This document shows, one piece after another, positions 1-10,797 of a DNA stretch of 64,000 nt. Location of the stretch: positions 78,582 through 142,581 of the IMG/VR virus record IMGVR_UViG_3300045412_000261; one strand, 5' to 3'. The position numbers were made by a program, and so were the translations under genes. The notes below the pieces were generated by a model. The model was given only the letters and a program-made list of their open reading frames with translations, searched no databases and was not told the origin of the DNA. Every line of letters begins with the position of its first letter. The first letter of the stretch is position 1. The DNA comes from a virus.

Positions 1-2328
1 TGTTGGTGTAATGTTTATTTTATTACCTTCATCTAAAGATCCCGAACCGCCACTATGTCCATAAGCTATACTAAATTGAATAGAAGCTGTTAAGGACGTT
101 TTTGGATTTTCATCATATACATGTGTATAATATCTGCTGTAATTTTCAGAAGTACTTCCTGTAAAGAATGTAACTAAATTTCTTACATTGTTTGAGAATA
201 GCCCTTCTGTTATATCAAACACATATTTTCTATTATCTATTTGATTTATTTGCTTCAACCATGAAGCTCTAGGTATAAATCTAGTAGTTGTTGGAGGTGG
301 GGGCGGCGGAGGTGGGGGCGGGGGCGGGGATACTGGTCCTGGTCCGCTAGGTACTGGAGGTGGGGGCAGTGTTCCAGGGTCAATTGGTCCTGTAGGTCCA
401 GTAGGTCCTGTAGGTTCGGTAGGTCCTGTAGGTCCAGTAGGGGGAGTTCCTGTAAATCTAGTATAAGTAACTCTTAAATAATTTCCGAACTCTCTCCGCC
501 CAGGAGGTACATTATCTTCAACTCTGTTTAAAACAAAAGTAGCCTGGGGAGGTGTTTCCCACCCTGTAACAGGGCTAAAAGTTATTGTATTTACCGAAGT
601 TGATTTACTAAAATATTGTTTATTACCTATTTCGTAAGTATAGGAAGATGCAGAAGGTCCGAGTTGAGATAAAGTAATGTCTGTAAATGAAGGGACAGAT
701 AGACGCGTTGTTTTATCATTAGATATTGTTACAATAGGCTTCGGAAAACTAGATGCGTTTAATATACGACCATTTTCTACAAATTGAACTTGAATTCTTA
801 AAGTACCATCTTCTGAATAAATAGAACTTCCTCCTGTTTCTGTTCCTCCCCCTGGAGTTCCACAACTAGGATCAGGTGGATTAGAATCAAATCTATAATT
901 AAACCCAGGTAAGTTTTGATAGTCTTTTAAAAAATCATCTAATGTTTTTTGAGTTAAAGCGGGTTGATTTCCATCATAATATAAAGCTCTTGAAACTCTT
1001 TTAACCATACCTCCTTCGCAGTATACAACGTATATTGTTTTAGTATCCGGGATACATATAGGATTTTCTGGTTCTTTATCTATGGCAAAAGTGTAATTGC
1101 CTCTAATTAAAAAATCTTTGCTGTTTAATTCTCTAGATTTAAACTCTTGTAATTTAGCATTAAAATTAGATTCGCTTCCGTCAAAAGGAATATATGATGA
1201 TGCTACATCATAATTTTTTATAATTCCGTCTTCACAATACTTAACATTTACTTTTCTAAAAACAGGAGGGGGTGGAGTCCCTGTTCCAGTTGCACAAACA
1301 GCTTTAACCGGTTTTACGTCATAACTAGTAGCGAGTCCTCTACCAAAGCCTAAATTTTTAGCTGTATTTTCATAATCTATTTTCTTTTTTTCTAATTCAG
1401 ATTCATTGTTATATTGTATTGTTACAGAACTTTCTACCGCCCCTGATTCAGTACAATATGTAACATATAAAATTTTAGATTTTGATAAACAAGAAGGTAT
1501 GGAAACAGGCTGAGTATCTACTATGGCGTTTGGATCTATTAATCTATACTCTCTTTGAATAGAAGCTATTTTATTATTTCTATCATCATTTGAACTGACA
1601 GATATTGTTCTTATTCCAAATCTTGGTTGACCGCCTTCACAATATGCGTAATATAAATTTACATTTGAACTAGATGGAGGCGAGCTAGGAGGAGTAGATG
1701 AAGTTCCAGGTCCAGTAGGTCCTTGTGGCGGTGAAACTATAGGTACGCAAGAAGATGGAGATGCAGGAGATAAAGTTACGGATACTTCTGTGAAACCTAA
1801 ATTTTCTAAAGATCTCTGTATGCCCCGTATTTTAACGGATCTATCATTTAAATCTGTATATGTTATTGTATCTCGAGTAAATACTGGTGTTGTATTATTA
1901 CAATAGGTTATGTATATTGTAGATGATGTTGAACGTGATATATCTTCTATACCACCAAGATTTCCAAAATCAGGAGTAAAACATGTTATAGGGGGAGCGG
2001 GTGAATTTATTCCTATAGTGTAAGGAATGTTCGCAGCTCTATAATTACTAGTAGCTTGATCAATAGCATTTTGTATAGCATTAGGATCATTTGTATTTAT
2101 ATTATAGGTAAAACTAATATTATTTGAATTATTATTTATGCAATAACTTATATTAACGGTTAAACTAGTTGTGCTTGGAGTTTTGGTTATAGGATTATTT
2201 GGATCATAAAACCATTGGTCATAGTTATTTTGATAATTCTGCCTATCAAAAAAAGATAAACTATTTAAAAAAGTTTGTTGATCTTGTTCAGATAGGTAAT
2301 AAAATACTGCGTAATCTATAAAATCCAT
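1..2328 (-). CDS. Giant modular virion protein, partial (C-terminus beyond left edge)
   Basis: The frame is open from an ATG at 2328 to base 1 (776 codons, no stop), so the C-terminus lies outside the window. After an N-terminal segment (MDFIDYAVFYYL) come about six modules of 75-110 residues. Each opens with a YxxYC-type strand (SYC, TYC, AYC, TYC, KYC, VYC) and closes with another Cys. A Gly-Pro-Thr collagen-like stretch and a poly-proline run (bases about 290-440) follow, then a domain clearly related to the next gene downstream (2363-3460): both have LFSNN, LVTFF/LTTFF, QFSIAYG and a Gly-Ser-Gly loop. It is last in the minus-strand structural operon, so it is probably an exposed baseplate or fibre component. 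Receptor or surface binding is inference. Confidence 0.75.
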   Translation of the reverse strand, partial: MDFIDYAVFYYLSEQDQQTFLNSLSFFDRQNYQNNYDQWFYDPNNPITKTPSTTSLTVNISYCINNNSNNISFTYNINTNDPNAIQNAIDQATSNYRAANIPYTIGINSPAPPITCFTPDFGNLGGIEDISRSTSSTIYITYCNNTTPVFTRDTITYTDLNDRSVKIRGIQRSLENLGFTEVSVTLSPASPSSCVPIVSPPQGPTGPGTSSTPPSSPPSSSNVNLYYAYCEGGQPRFGIRTISVSSNDDRNNKIASIQREYRLIDPNAIVDTQPVSIPSCLSKSKILYVTYCTESGAVESSVTIQYNNESELEKKKIDYENTAKNLGFGRGLATSYDVKPVKAVCATGTGTPPPPVFRKVNVKYCEDGIIKNYDVASSYIPFDGSESNFNAKLQEFKSRELNSKDFLIRGNYTFAIDKEPENPICIPDTKTIYVVYCEGGMVKRVSRALYYDGNQPALTQKTLDDFLKDYQNLPGFNYRFDSNPPDPSCGTPGGGTETGGSSIYSEDGTLRIQVQFVENGRILNASSFPKPIVTISNDKTTRLSVPSFTDITLSQLGPSASSYTYEIGNKQYFSKSTSVNTITFSPVTGWETPPQATFVLNRVEDNVPPGRREFGNYLRVTYTRFTGTPPTGPTGPTEPTGPTGPTGPIDPGTLPPPPVPSGPGPVSPPPPPPPPPPPPTTTRFIPRASWLKQINQIDNRKYVFDITEGLFSNNVRNLVTFFTGSTSENYSRYYTHVYDENPKTSLTASIQFSIAYGHSGGSGSLDEGNKINITPT

Positions 2329-2362
2329 TTCACACTATGTTTTCGCTATTAAATATTGATTC

Positions 2363-3460
2363 TTAGAAATCTAATTTCACCTTCAAAAGAGCTTCTCTAG
2401 TGAAACTTTTTTGTAGAGGCTTTGACAGTTTAGCTACTGCAAGTAATTCATAAGAATCGGAATACATACCTACTGTTGTAATATACACTTTAGGATCATT
2501 TATAAAAGTAGGTTGAGCAAAATCTCCCTCCGACCCAGTTATGAAAGTTGGATTGTTACTAAAATTATATCTATCATTTCTGACTCTAACAAAATAATGG
2601 GTAGATTTTACTTTTTCAGAACTTCTAGCTTGGAATCCTAAATAATCCCCTGATAAATCTTGAAATTTAGCAGATCCAGACATAGACCTATATAATTTAA
2701 AAGCATTATCTCCGGCAATTTCAGAACCAGAAACGGTACCAAACGAAGCTGATTTATCTAATGCTGCTCCATCCATTACAATAATGCCTAAATTTGGATA
2801 CACTAAACCAAATTTTTTAGGACTGTTAGGGTTATGTATGCCAGATTCCAAAGATCCTGATACTAAATTATAAACTTTACCAGCGGTAGTTACAGAAGCG
2901 GGGTTAGATTTTGAATCGTCTATTAATCTTAAATATTTACTATTTCCAGCTAGTTTTACGTTTGAGCCAGTATGAGTAGCATTACTTCCAGGACCAGCAA
3001 TAAATTGTGAGCCTGATAGATGTGCTAAATTAATTTCTAGAGTTCCTACATCTAAGGATTCCCTTAATCTAGCTCTATTTACGTTAATTACATAAATACT
3101 ATCAGAAGTTTTTCCGTTGATTGTAAATTTCCTTTCTCCGGGATCTAAACATAATTGTTTATATTGTCCATAAATAGCTCTAGTTGGCGTATCATTTATT
3201 TGACCACCTTCATCAGCCGATCCGGAACCATTGTATTGACCATAAGCAATACTAAATTGGGCTTCTGAACCTAATGCGTTTGAAGAGCTATTGAATATTT
3301 CATAATAATATCTCTTTTGTGTAGCCGTTTGTCCAGAAGATGTAAAAAAGGTAGTTAGGTTACCGTCATTATTAGAAAACAAGGCTCTAGTAATTACTTC
3401 CTCTTGGTTAGGTACAATATCGGCTGTATTGAATGTAGTAAATATATCTGTGTTTGCCAT
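2363..3460 (-). CDS. Virion structural protein, paralogous to the end of the neighbouring giant protein
   Basis: 365 residues, no signal peptide or membrane segment. Residues about 25-100 (RALFSNN, LTTFF, YYYEIF, QFSIAYGQY) have a counterpart at the C-terminal end of the 1-2328 product. The rest is a beta-rich, Ser/Gly-containing sequence. Its place between baseplate genes and the giant modular protein, with 14-34 bp gaps, argues for a baseplate or tail-surface component. I cannot assign a T4 equivalent. Confidence 0.7.
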   Translation of the reverse strand: MANTDIFTTFNTADIVPNQEEVITRALFSNNDGNLTTFFTSSGQTATQKRYYYEIFNSSSNALGSEAQFSIAYGQYNGSGSADEGGQINDTPTRAIYGQYKQLCLDPGERKFTINGKTSDSIYVINVNRARLRESLDVGTLEINLAHLSGSQFIAGPGSNATHTGSNVKLAGNSKYLRLIDDSKSNPASVTTAGKVYNLVSGSLESGIHNPNSPKKFGLVYPNLGIIVMDGAALDKSASFGTVSGSEIAGDNAFKLYRSMSGSAKFQDLSGDYLGFQARSSEKVKSTHYFVRVRNDRYNFSNNPTFITGSEGDFAQPTFINDPKVYITTVGMYSDSYELLAVAKLSKPLQKSFTREALLKVKLDF

Positions 3461-3475
3461 TTTTTAATTTATTAT

Positions 3476-4159
3476 TTATTCAGTTATACCAGCTCCAGGA
3501 GTTGTTCCTGTAGTAATTCTATTCACTGTTATGCTAATTGACACTCTACCTCCTGTTTCATTTCCTACAATCGATAATGTAGCCTTCCTTTGATTTAAAG
3601 TAGAACCTTTTGCTTTTAATGTGAAAGCAAGTCCTGTAACACTTATTGCTTGTGCTGCCTCTGTGTCTGTAATAATTCTTGGAGTAGACGGAGCTACATC
3701 CTGACCGTTATTTTGAGCAGGAGTTCTAGTAACACCAACAAAAGAAGCTACATCGCTATCAGATAAAGTTGCAGTATATCCAAAAGTAGTATTTCCGCCT
3801 TCAAAATTTATAGTTCTTGGGGAAATCGTAATTTCTTCTCCGTTAGTTAAAGTCACTGCTGTTTGACCTACGGATATAATAGGTATTCTAACTGTTCTTT
3901 TTGGTAGTGTGACTAACTTATACTTCATCATTTGAGTTTCATCCACTACAGCTTCGGTTAGTGGCATGTTCTCTAAAGTAATGCCATAATATGCAGTACC
4001 TAATGGATGATCTGTGTTCCACAATGAATAGTCAATTTCATCATCAGCTAATGCAAAATGTGTAATTTGAAACTCATTTCTGCCTCTTGCGAGTAATTCC
4101 CGTCCTCTACGGGTTAAAATAGCATCTACTGTTATTTGGTTATTATTTAGATATCCCAT
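3476..4159 (-). CDS. Conserved T4-like virion structural protein
   Basis: 227 residues. The N-terminus, MGYLNNNQITVDAILTRRG followed by ELLARG and ITHFALADDEIDY, is a signature I associate with a structural protein family of T4-like aquatic phages; the precise role is not known to me. The C-terminal half is a Ser/Thr/Gly beta-rich domain. An AT-rich element TATTTATTATAAA (4169-4181) lies just before the start, as it does before some other late genes here. Confidence 0.65.
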   Translation of the reverse strand: MGYLNNNQITVDAILTRRGRELLARGRNEFQITHFALADDEIDYSLWNTDHPLGTAYYGITLENMPLTEAVVDETQMMKYKLVTLPKRTVRIPIISVGQTAVTLTNGEEITISPRTINFEGGNTTFGYTATLSDSDVASFVGVTRTPAQNNGQDVAPSTPRIITDTEAAQAISVTGLAFTLKAKGSTLNQRKATLSIVGNETGGRVSISITVNRITTGTTPGAGITE

Positions 4160-4198
4160 TTTGTTTGTTTTATAATAAATACTTTGAAATATAATATT

Positions 4199-7100
4199 TT
4201 AAACTATTATTTGGTTTGCGCTAACTTCTCTGTATTCTACTACAGGTCCACCATCAATTGTATCTGTTGTGTCTACATTAAAATCTAATCCGGTTAATTT
4301 ACAGCCAGTAAATCTAATTCTATTAGATACGGAGTCTTCGACATATTGATAATTAGCAGGTACTAAGGAAGATGAATAGTAATTTTTAGTGTTTATCAAT
4401 GTTGCTAAATTTAAATTTTTTTGATATTGTGAGGAATAATTTACGGCGGTACTAGATGAATAATGATATACTACTTTCTTATATTTTAAATTAGATTTTT
4501 CAGATTGTATAATAGATTGAGTAACATATGAACTATTCCTATAAATGTTTCCAGCATCATTTATCACATATTCATTTTTATATAAATATTCTTTTAGCTG
4601 TAATTTAGTTAATGTAGAATTAAAATTATGGAAACTAGATGAAAGAACATAATTATATGAATTATTATCATTGTAAAAATTATCAATATTAAAATTAGTA
4701 ACTTTACCCACTATGTTTTCTATCTTATAAAATGAGGAATCCAATTTAAAATCATTAGATATTACATTTGTATTTCCATCATAAAAATTAATCTTTCTTC
4801 TATTTAATACTCTATTCTTATATGTTCCATTTCTTTTAAATCTATATGCAATGTTTTCTTCTATAGATCCACTTCCATGTAACACATTGCCTATAAACGA
4901 TAAATGTCTGTTTAAAGTTGCATATGATTCAATTAATTTTCTTTCATTATCAAAATAGTATAAGGATTCCATGTTTGATGTAATATCATTTTCTTCATTT
5001 GTATTAAGTAGATGTATATTACCTTTTATATGTTCTAATGTTCCTAAATCTGAAATAGAGTATATGTTTGACATGTCTCTATTTATTTCTGAGATGTCAA
5101 TTAGATTTTCATATTTATATAAGTACGTGTCCCCGCCAAATTCATATAAATTACCTTTTTGATTTACTTTGTGAGATTCTAAATCTGAGAATACTAAAGA
5201 ATAATCTCCATAGTAATTCAATGTAGATGTTATTTTTTCATGCTTAAAATCTGGAGTTATGGATATAGGTAATTCTGATTTATACTTCCTGTACTCTAAT
5301 TCTAAATCAGGAGGCATTTCTGTATTTGTACTATATTTTATTTGTTCAAAATCAGGTGCTATATCAAATTCTAAAGATGACGTATATTTTTTATGTGATA
5401 TTTCGACAGGAGGGGCATAGCTTATAGAACCTGTATACAAAATATATTCTCCTACCTGACTATCGGTTTTTATAATTGTTTTCTCATATTGTGGATTAGT
5501 TAGAGATGGATTTTTTCTAGCAACTTTAGCTCTCTCCAATACATTCTCTTCTAATAATATCCCTGCTATAAGATTTGCTCTAGCTGGAACTAATTGTTTT
5601 ATCTGTTCAAATATGGAATAATCATACAATGAAAATATCTCTATGTACTTGTTGTAATTATTTCTGTTTTTATATTTTTTCCAATAATTTTCCCTGTTTA
5701 GCCTAAGATTATTATACTCGTCTCTATATAAATCGGAAGGGTCTCCAATTAAATTATCTAAATCTATTCCTCCATATTGATTTGCTATATCTCTATTTAC
5801 TTGGTCTGTAGGGCTAAATACTACAGCTAATTTATTTGAATCTACAGGGTCTGTATCAAAAGTATTTATTTGAACTCTTTTTTCCGAGGATAGTTGGTTT
5901 GTATAAAAAGATTCTTCTATTCGTATTTTATCACTTTTAACTATACTCGCACCAATTGAAGGAGAATAGCTGTAGTAAATTTCTGAATATGGCTTGTATT
6001 GATTTTCTTGAGAACCTGTAAAACCTATAAAACTAGCTGTTGTATATTGTGATTTTACTCTATTTGGATGACTTGATGATACAAACTTATATGCAGAATG
6101 ATTATATCTGAGAGCATCTACGCCCATTGGGTAAAATCTATTTAACGTATCAAAAGAGGAAGTGTAAGAAGAACCATGATATGCAGCAGGGTTAAGTGTG
6201 TGTTCTTCAAATATTTTTTCAGAGTATATATCACTATAATCCTTATAAGCTTGTAAAAATCCTCTATATCTACTAGAATTTACTCCTGCAAATTGACTTC
6301 CCGTAGAACCCCCTAATATTATATTATGAGGTATCAATAAGGAACTAGTTGATCCCCATGTAAATGATATATCAGCTGACGAAGTCACAATCATAGATCC
6401 AGAAAAACTAATCCAATTCTCAAAGTCACCACTAGATTTTTTCCACTCTATGTGTATAGAACCTGTTTTTTTAGTATTCGATATATTTCTATCTGTGTAT
6501 ATTCGAACATTCCAAGCATCTCCGTCAAAAAAAGGATAGTACTTAGATTGTATTGTTTTTATTGTGAAAGAAGATGTTGAATTTGAAGTACTTTGAGCGC
6601 TTTTATATCTTAAATAGCCATAAGCATAACTACCACTCCTTGATGAAGTAGAAAATGCTCTGTAACTTACTAGCTCTAAATTATTATATACTTTGTTACT
6701 ATTTTTAGAATCCTCTATAGACCATAAACTCATACTAAGGCTAGATGAATTTGTTGTCCTAAACCTAAATTCAGATACACGAGGTGCGGAAACCTGATTT
6801 TCATTTGGAGGGATTGATTGTCCCCACGGAATTTTTACAAATTGATTTCCGTCAAATTTTAGTAAATACTGATATCTGTAACTTTTATGCGTCGGGTTGT
6901 ACTTAGGAGGTCTTGCTCCACCGTATTCCTTTATGCTAATTAATGTCTGAGGTATTCCATATATAGACAATAGCGTTTTTAAACTACGTTCTGTGCCCTT
7001 TGTTTTTAAAAGAGTCGGTATGTTATTTACTATTCTTCTCCAAATCTGATGTGTGAGATATTCATGAGCCTGAGAAGCTAAAGTACCGGTTTCTAAAAAA

Positions 7101-8656
7101 CTTCCTGTATTATCAGTACCTAGTTTATATAGCCAAAGATTACTTAATTGATATCCATTATTTACTTCCCATCCTAATGATTTCGCATAAGTTTTTAAAA
7201 GCTCATTAGGAATTCCTCTTTTAGGATGTTCATCTCTTCTATGAATAGAAGTAAGTTCTTTAGTAAAAGCATATAAATTATCAAAGTGCTGTCCTATCAT
7301 ATCAAGAAAAACAAAATATTCGGAGTTGTCCGGATTGTTTACGATATGACCAGGAGTAGCTTCATATAAGGTATTATAATTTCTACTATCGAATCTACTA
7401 GCTTTTGATAAAGAAGATGAATACCAATAATTGTATGCAGAAGATGTTATATGATAGTTATAATACTTATTGTTTGATATATACTTAGGAGCCGGGGTAA
7501 TGCTTCCTGTTATGTCATAAGAAAAAATACTACCAGAAGAATAGTACAAATAATTCTCAAATTCATCAAAACTATTTTTAACCTGATAAGACCTTTTTAT
7601 TATTTTGTTATAATCAGCAATACCAAACAGACTCCCCGAACCATTGCTATTTTTTATCGCATTACTTTGGCTATTATAAAATTCTATTAACTGTAATTTA
7701 TAATTATAATTCTTTAATCTTTCTTGAGCAGATCCATAAAATACAAAATTAGAAAAATCAGAATAGTCTATATTTAAAGGAACAGAAGCGGAGGATGATA
7801 TAACTCTGTTTATTATAGTGTTGGCTGTTTCATACTTTGAATCCAATAAAGTATCCCAATAGTGATAAATATTTTCATCTTTTGAAGGCAATAAACTATT
7901 CCATGTACTATAATTAGTAGATTCTCCGCTAGTTGTATTTATCGAATAATTTGGAGTTAAAGTTCTAGGTTCACTAACTACTTCAGGGGATGTAACAGTA
8001 AATGAATCAAAATAATCTTCTGCTACTTTATAGCATATATGAAGTAGATTTCCTGTTTTTAAATTTTCTACAGGATTAAATAATTTAACATAAATTACAT
8101 ATTCATCTTCACAATCTACTTTTATATTTATAATTGAATAAATTTTATTCTCCCCTAAATTTATTACAATATTATTAATAAATCCTAATGTTCTTAAATA
8201 AGATGCTTTTTCTTTAAATAACTCTAATTTATTTATTATATCGGGATTATTTTTTAGGTAATTAGGCCTTATTGCTAATTTTAATTCTAACTCATCCGGA
8301 CTTATTTCTTGAATATAAAAATATTGATTATCTATATCACCAAAAATATTATACAAAAAATTAAAACATAATTTATAAGTTCCTTCAAATATTTCAGAAT
8401 CAAAAAATAATTTACATACATCAAAATTTATATCATCATAAGTAGAATCAAAATCATTTCTTACATTATAAGCAGATTTAACTAAATCATAGTTTGTATT
8501 ATAAATGTGAGAATCTATTGAAAATGGATTTTTTATATCATCCACTATTCCTTTTGATATATCTAAACTCATAAATGGTTCATAATCAAATGATACTCCT
8601 TCAATTAATGATGATGAATCCTTTATTTTATCTTTATTTATGAATCTATCTATCAT
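4199..8656 (-). CDS. Large baseplate/tail structural protein with LamG-like insert
   Basis: 1485 residues. Residues about 450-500 carry a conserved helix pair (MIGQHFDNLYAFTKEL, then PKRGIPNELLKTYAKSLGWEV). Residues about 540-575 carry IPTLLKTKGTERSLKTLLS and YGIP, resembling tail-protein-I/baseplate wedge proteins. A beta-rich concanavalin/LamG-like region (about 600-790) follows, then a block ending LVPARANLIAGILLEENVLER, which I recall from large structural proteins of T4-like phages. The last 400 residues are Tyr/Asn/Ser-rich. ATG overlaps the stop of the upstream gene (ATGATAG), suggesting coupled translation. A gp7-like wedge role is inference. Confidence 0.7.
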   Translation of the reverse strand: MIDRFINKDKIKDSSSLIEGVSFDYEPFMSLDISKGIVDDIKNPFSIDSHIYNTNYDLVKSAYNVRNDFDSTYDDINFDVCKLFFDSEIFEGTYKLCFNFLYNIFGDIDNQYFYIQEISPDELELKLAIRPNYLKNNPDIINKLELFKEKASYLRTLGFINNIVINLGENKIYSIINIKVDCEDEYVIYVKLFNPVENLKTGNLLHICYKVAEDYFDSFTVTSPEVVSEPRTLTPNYSINTTSGESTNYSTWNSLLPSKDENIYHYWDTLLDSKYETANTIINRVISSSASVPLNIDYSDFSNFVFYGSAQERLKNYNYKLQLIEFYNSQSNAIKNSNGSGSLFGIADYNKIIKRSYQVKNSFDEFENYLYYSSGSIFSYDITGSITPAPKYISNNKYYNYHITSSAYNYWYSSSLSKASRFDSRNYNTLYEATPGHIVNNPDNSEYFVFLDMIGQHFDNLYAFTKELTSIHRRDEHPKRGIPNELLKTYAKSLGWEVNNGYQLSNLWLYKLGTDNTGSFLETGTLASQAHEYLTHQIWRRIVNNIPTLLKTKGTERSLKTLLSIYGIPQTLISIKEYGGARPPKYNPTHKSYRYQYLLKFDGNQFVKIPWGQSIPPNENQVSAPRVSEFRFRTTNSSSLSMSLWSIEDSKNSNKVYNNLELVSYRAFSTSSRSGSYAYGYLRYKSAQSTSNSTSSFTIKTIQSKYYPFFDGDAWNVRIYTDRNISNTKKTGSIHIEWKKSSGDFENWISFSGSMIVTSSADISFTWGSTSSLLIPHNIILGGSTGSQFAGVNSSRYRGFLQAYKDYSDIYSEKIFEEHTLNPAAYHGSSYTSSFDTLNRFYPMGVDALRYNHSAYKFVSSSHPNRVKSQYTTASFIGFTGSQENQYKPYSEIYYSYSPSIGASIVKSDKIRIEESFYTNQLSSEKRVQINTFDTDPVDSNKLAVVFSPTDQVNRDIANQYGGIDLDNLIGDPSDLYRDEYNNLRLNRENYWKKYKNRNNYNKYIEIFSLYDYSIFEQIKQLVPARANLIAGILLEENVLERAKVARKNPSLTNPQYEKTIIKTDSQVGEYILYTGSISYAPPVEISHKKYTSSLEFDIAPDFEQIKYSTNTEMPPDLELEYRKYKSELPISITPDFKHEKITSTLNYYGDYSLVFSDLESHKVNQKGNLYEFGGDTYLYKYENLIDISEINRDMSNIYSISDLGTLEHIKGNIHLLNTNEENDITSNMESLYYFDNERKLIESYATLNRHLSFIGNVLHGSGSIEENIAYRFKRNGTYKNRVLNRRKINFYDGNTNVISNDFKLDSSFYKIENIVGKVTNFNIDNFYNDNNSYNYVLSSSFHNFNSTLTKLQLKEYLYKNEYVINDAGNIYRNSSYVTQSIIQSEKSNLKYKKVVYHYSSSTAVNYSSQYQKNLNLATLINTKNYYSSSLVPANYQYVEDSVSNRIRFTGCKLTGLDFNVDTTDTIDGGPVVEYREVSANQIIV

Positions 8657-10797
8657 ATTTGATTATTGAATTGATTTTGATTATTTACAATATTTGAATA
8701 ATCTGCAAACTCTATAGTATTACCGGGAATCCCAGAACCGTAAACTCTATCTCCTGTTCTGTCAGACCCGCCGGTTCCTCCTGTATCTCCTCCTCCTGTA
8801 CTTCCACCTGTTCCCCCACCGGTATTACCTCCTGTTCCATTACCACCACCAGTATTACCTCCTGTTGTAGAACATTCTAAATTGCCTATTTCTATATTAA
8901 CACTAGTTACTTTTCTACTTCCTAATTCTGTTTCATTGATAGTCATTGAGCCACCTCTATATTGATAAGTTTTATAGGAAGTCAGACCTGTAGTTAGTGT
9001 TGCTATTTGACCTACTATATCTATTTTTTGATATGTGTAAATAACTTCTCCTTGTCCGTCACATGGATGTAACGCATATATAGTTACATCTTTTCCACCA
9101 GAAGGTCCGGAACCACCACCGACTTGAAGACAACTAGTTATCCCTTCCGCTTTTCTAAGTGATGTAAATAAAGTAATTCCATTAACTGTCTTTAAAAATT
9201 CAGGATTTGATCCGTCCCAATAATAAAAACCCTGATTAATAATATTGAAATATATTTGATTTCTTAATGGCTCAACAGAAGTATAGCCAGGACCTTTACT
9301 AGGATCACAAGAATAAACTTTCCAATATCTATTACCTGCTCCGGTACCAGTACCTGTTCCTGTGCCTACATTTATTGTAGTAGTGGTACTTGTGGTAGAA
9401 GTAGTACTTGTAGTAGAAGTAGTACTTGTAGTAGAAGTAGTACTTGTAGTATTTCCGGTACCTACATTTATTGTAGTTGTGCTTGTAGTAGATGTAGTAC
9501 TTGTATTATCTTTTGGACATTCAGGACAAATAGAATTAGTTCCGGATGCTCCAGTTGGTCCAGCAGGTCCTTGAGGGCCTAGCCCGCCAGGTTGACCATT
9601 CTGTCCGGGTTGTCCATTTTGCCCACTTGGTCCTGTTGGTCCTGTGTTACCAGGCTGTCCGATTGGTCCAATAGGTCCTGTTGGTCCAATAGGTCCAGCA
9701 GGTCCAGCAGGTCCGGGTTGCCCGTCCCTTCCATCTCTTCCATCTCTTCCAGCAGGTCCAGGTAATCCACTACCTCCACCAATTACATTCAATCCATCTT
9801 TACCATCTTTGCCAGGTCTTCCTTCAGAACCGCTAACAATTATAACAATAGGTTCCTTGTCTTCGCAGCAGTTGGACGGTATGTTGTTTATAATTGGAAC
9901 AACAGGGTCAATAATGTTTCTTACTTTTTTCCTAACCGCAGGTGTCCATGATGAAGATAAATCAACACAATTTCCATTATTGTTAGTGTTTATAAAATAG
10001 TATGTATATCCTTCTAATGGTCTTGCTCCAACTTCTGCAATCTTAACAAAAGTTCCTAATGGGTAAGTAGATAATTCAGAGAAATCTACTCGTTCAATAG
10101 ATATTACATCGTTATATGTTTTATTTCTCTCAAACATCATAACTTCCAATGTCTCGTTATTTGGAATAAGACATACAGAAATATCAGTCAATGCTTGTTC
10201 ATTTGCTCCAATAAAATAGTTGAAATTTGCGTCGATTAATTTAGATATAACAAAGTCAGAAACAATTACTTTTTCAGGCCTAACAAAATAATACCCGGGG
10301 TCTACCGATAGACTTGTTCCTTGTAATTTATAGCTTATAGGAACGTATTTTATTCCTTTGAGATTTACTTTTAATTTTGGTTTGTTTGCTTTACTTATAT
10401 CTTCGGAGGAGTATCTATTTTTATTCTGTCCTTCGATTTCAGGAATTCTTTCATTTATTGTTCCAAATATTACTTTTTCTACATTTCCCTCATATCTTCT
10501 AATAATCTTATAATTTATGTAATCATCATTTGAGTCAGATGTCAATATAACATTTTTAGGGATTGGAAGAGTTATTTCTAATTTATTATTTACATTTAAT
10601 GCATCTCCAATTTTTATTAATTCTTTAGATTCTGCCGTGGTAAATCTTCCAGACATATATTTCACAAACTCATCTACATGATATTGACCTTTATAGATGT
10701 CTCCATTTAAATAAGTAAATTCACCATTAGATAAATTAGGACCTGTTCTTCTATTATTAGGGTCAGATACTCTATGTATGTCTTTCTTTTCCTCCAC
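8653..10797 (-). CDS. Collagen-like virion protein
   Basis: 714 residues, GTG start overlapping the TAG stop of the gene before it. Order: an N-terminal beta-rich head (1-310); a collagen-like G-x-y region (about 325-430, PGPAGPAGPIGPTG type); a Thr/Ser spacer of TST repeats and GTG repeats (about 440-480); two Cys-containing modules (KVYSC...SC; YALHPC...EC) like those in the 1-2328 product; and a Gly/Thr-rich tail. The collagen part should make a trimeric rod. Location next to baseplate genes suggests a short fibre or spike-attached protein. Confidence 0.7.
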   Translation of the reverse strand: MEEKKDIHRVSDPNNRRTGPNLSNGEFTYLNGDIYKGQYHVDEFVKYMSGRFTTAESKELIKIGDALNVNNKLEITLPIPKNVILTSDSNDDYINYKIIRRYEGNVEKVIFGTINERIPEIEGQNKNRYSSEDISKANKPKLKVNLKGIKYVPISYKLQGTSLSVDPGYYFVRPEKVIVSDFVISKLIDANFNYFIGANEQALTDISVCLIPNNETLEVMMFERNKTYNDVISIERVDFSELSTYPLGTFVKIAEVGARPLEGYTYYFINTNNNGNCVDLSSSWTPAVRKKVRNIIDPVVPIINNIPSNCCEDKEPIVIIVSGSEGRPGKDGKDGLNVIGGGSGLPGPAGRDGRDGRDGQPGPAGPAGPIGPTGPIGPIGQPGNTGPTGPSGQNGQPGQNGQPGGLGPQGPAGPTGASGTNSICPECPKDNTSTTSTTSTTTINVGTGNTTSTTSTTSTTSTTSTTSTTSTTTTINVGTGTGTGTGAGNRYWKVYSCDPSKGPGYTSVEPLRNQIYFNIINQGFYYWDGSNPEFLKTVNGITLFTSLRKAEGITSCLQVGGGSGPSGGKDVTIYALHPCDGQGEVIYTYQKIDIVGQIATLTTGLTSYKTYQYRGGSMTINETELGSRKVTSVNIEIGNLECSTTGGNTGGGNGTGGNTGGGTGGSTGGGDTGGTGGSDRTGDRVYGSGIPGNTIEFADYSNIVNNQNQFNNQI

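Noticed and set aside
9362-10000. Long plus- and minus-frame ORFs opposite or shifted from the collagen-like gene
   Set aside because: They are shadows of Gly-x-y and Thr/Ser repeat DNA and have low-complexity Val/Leu or Pro/Leu content.
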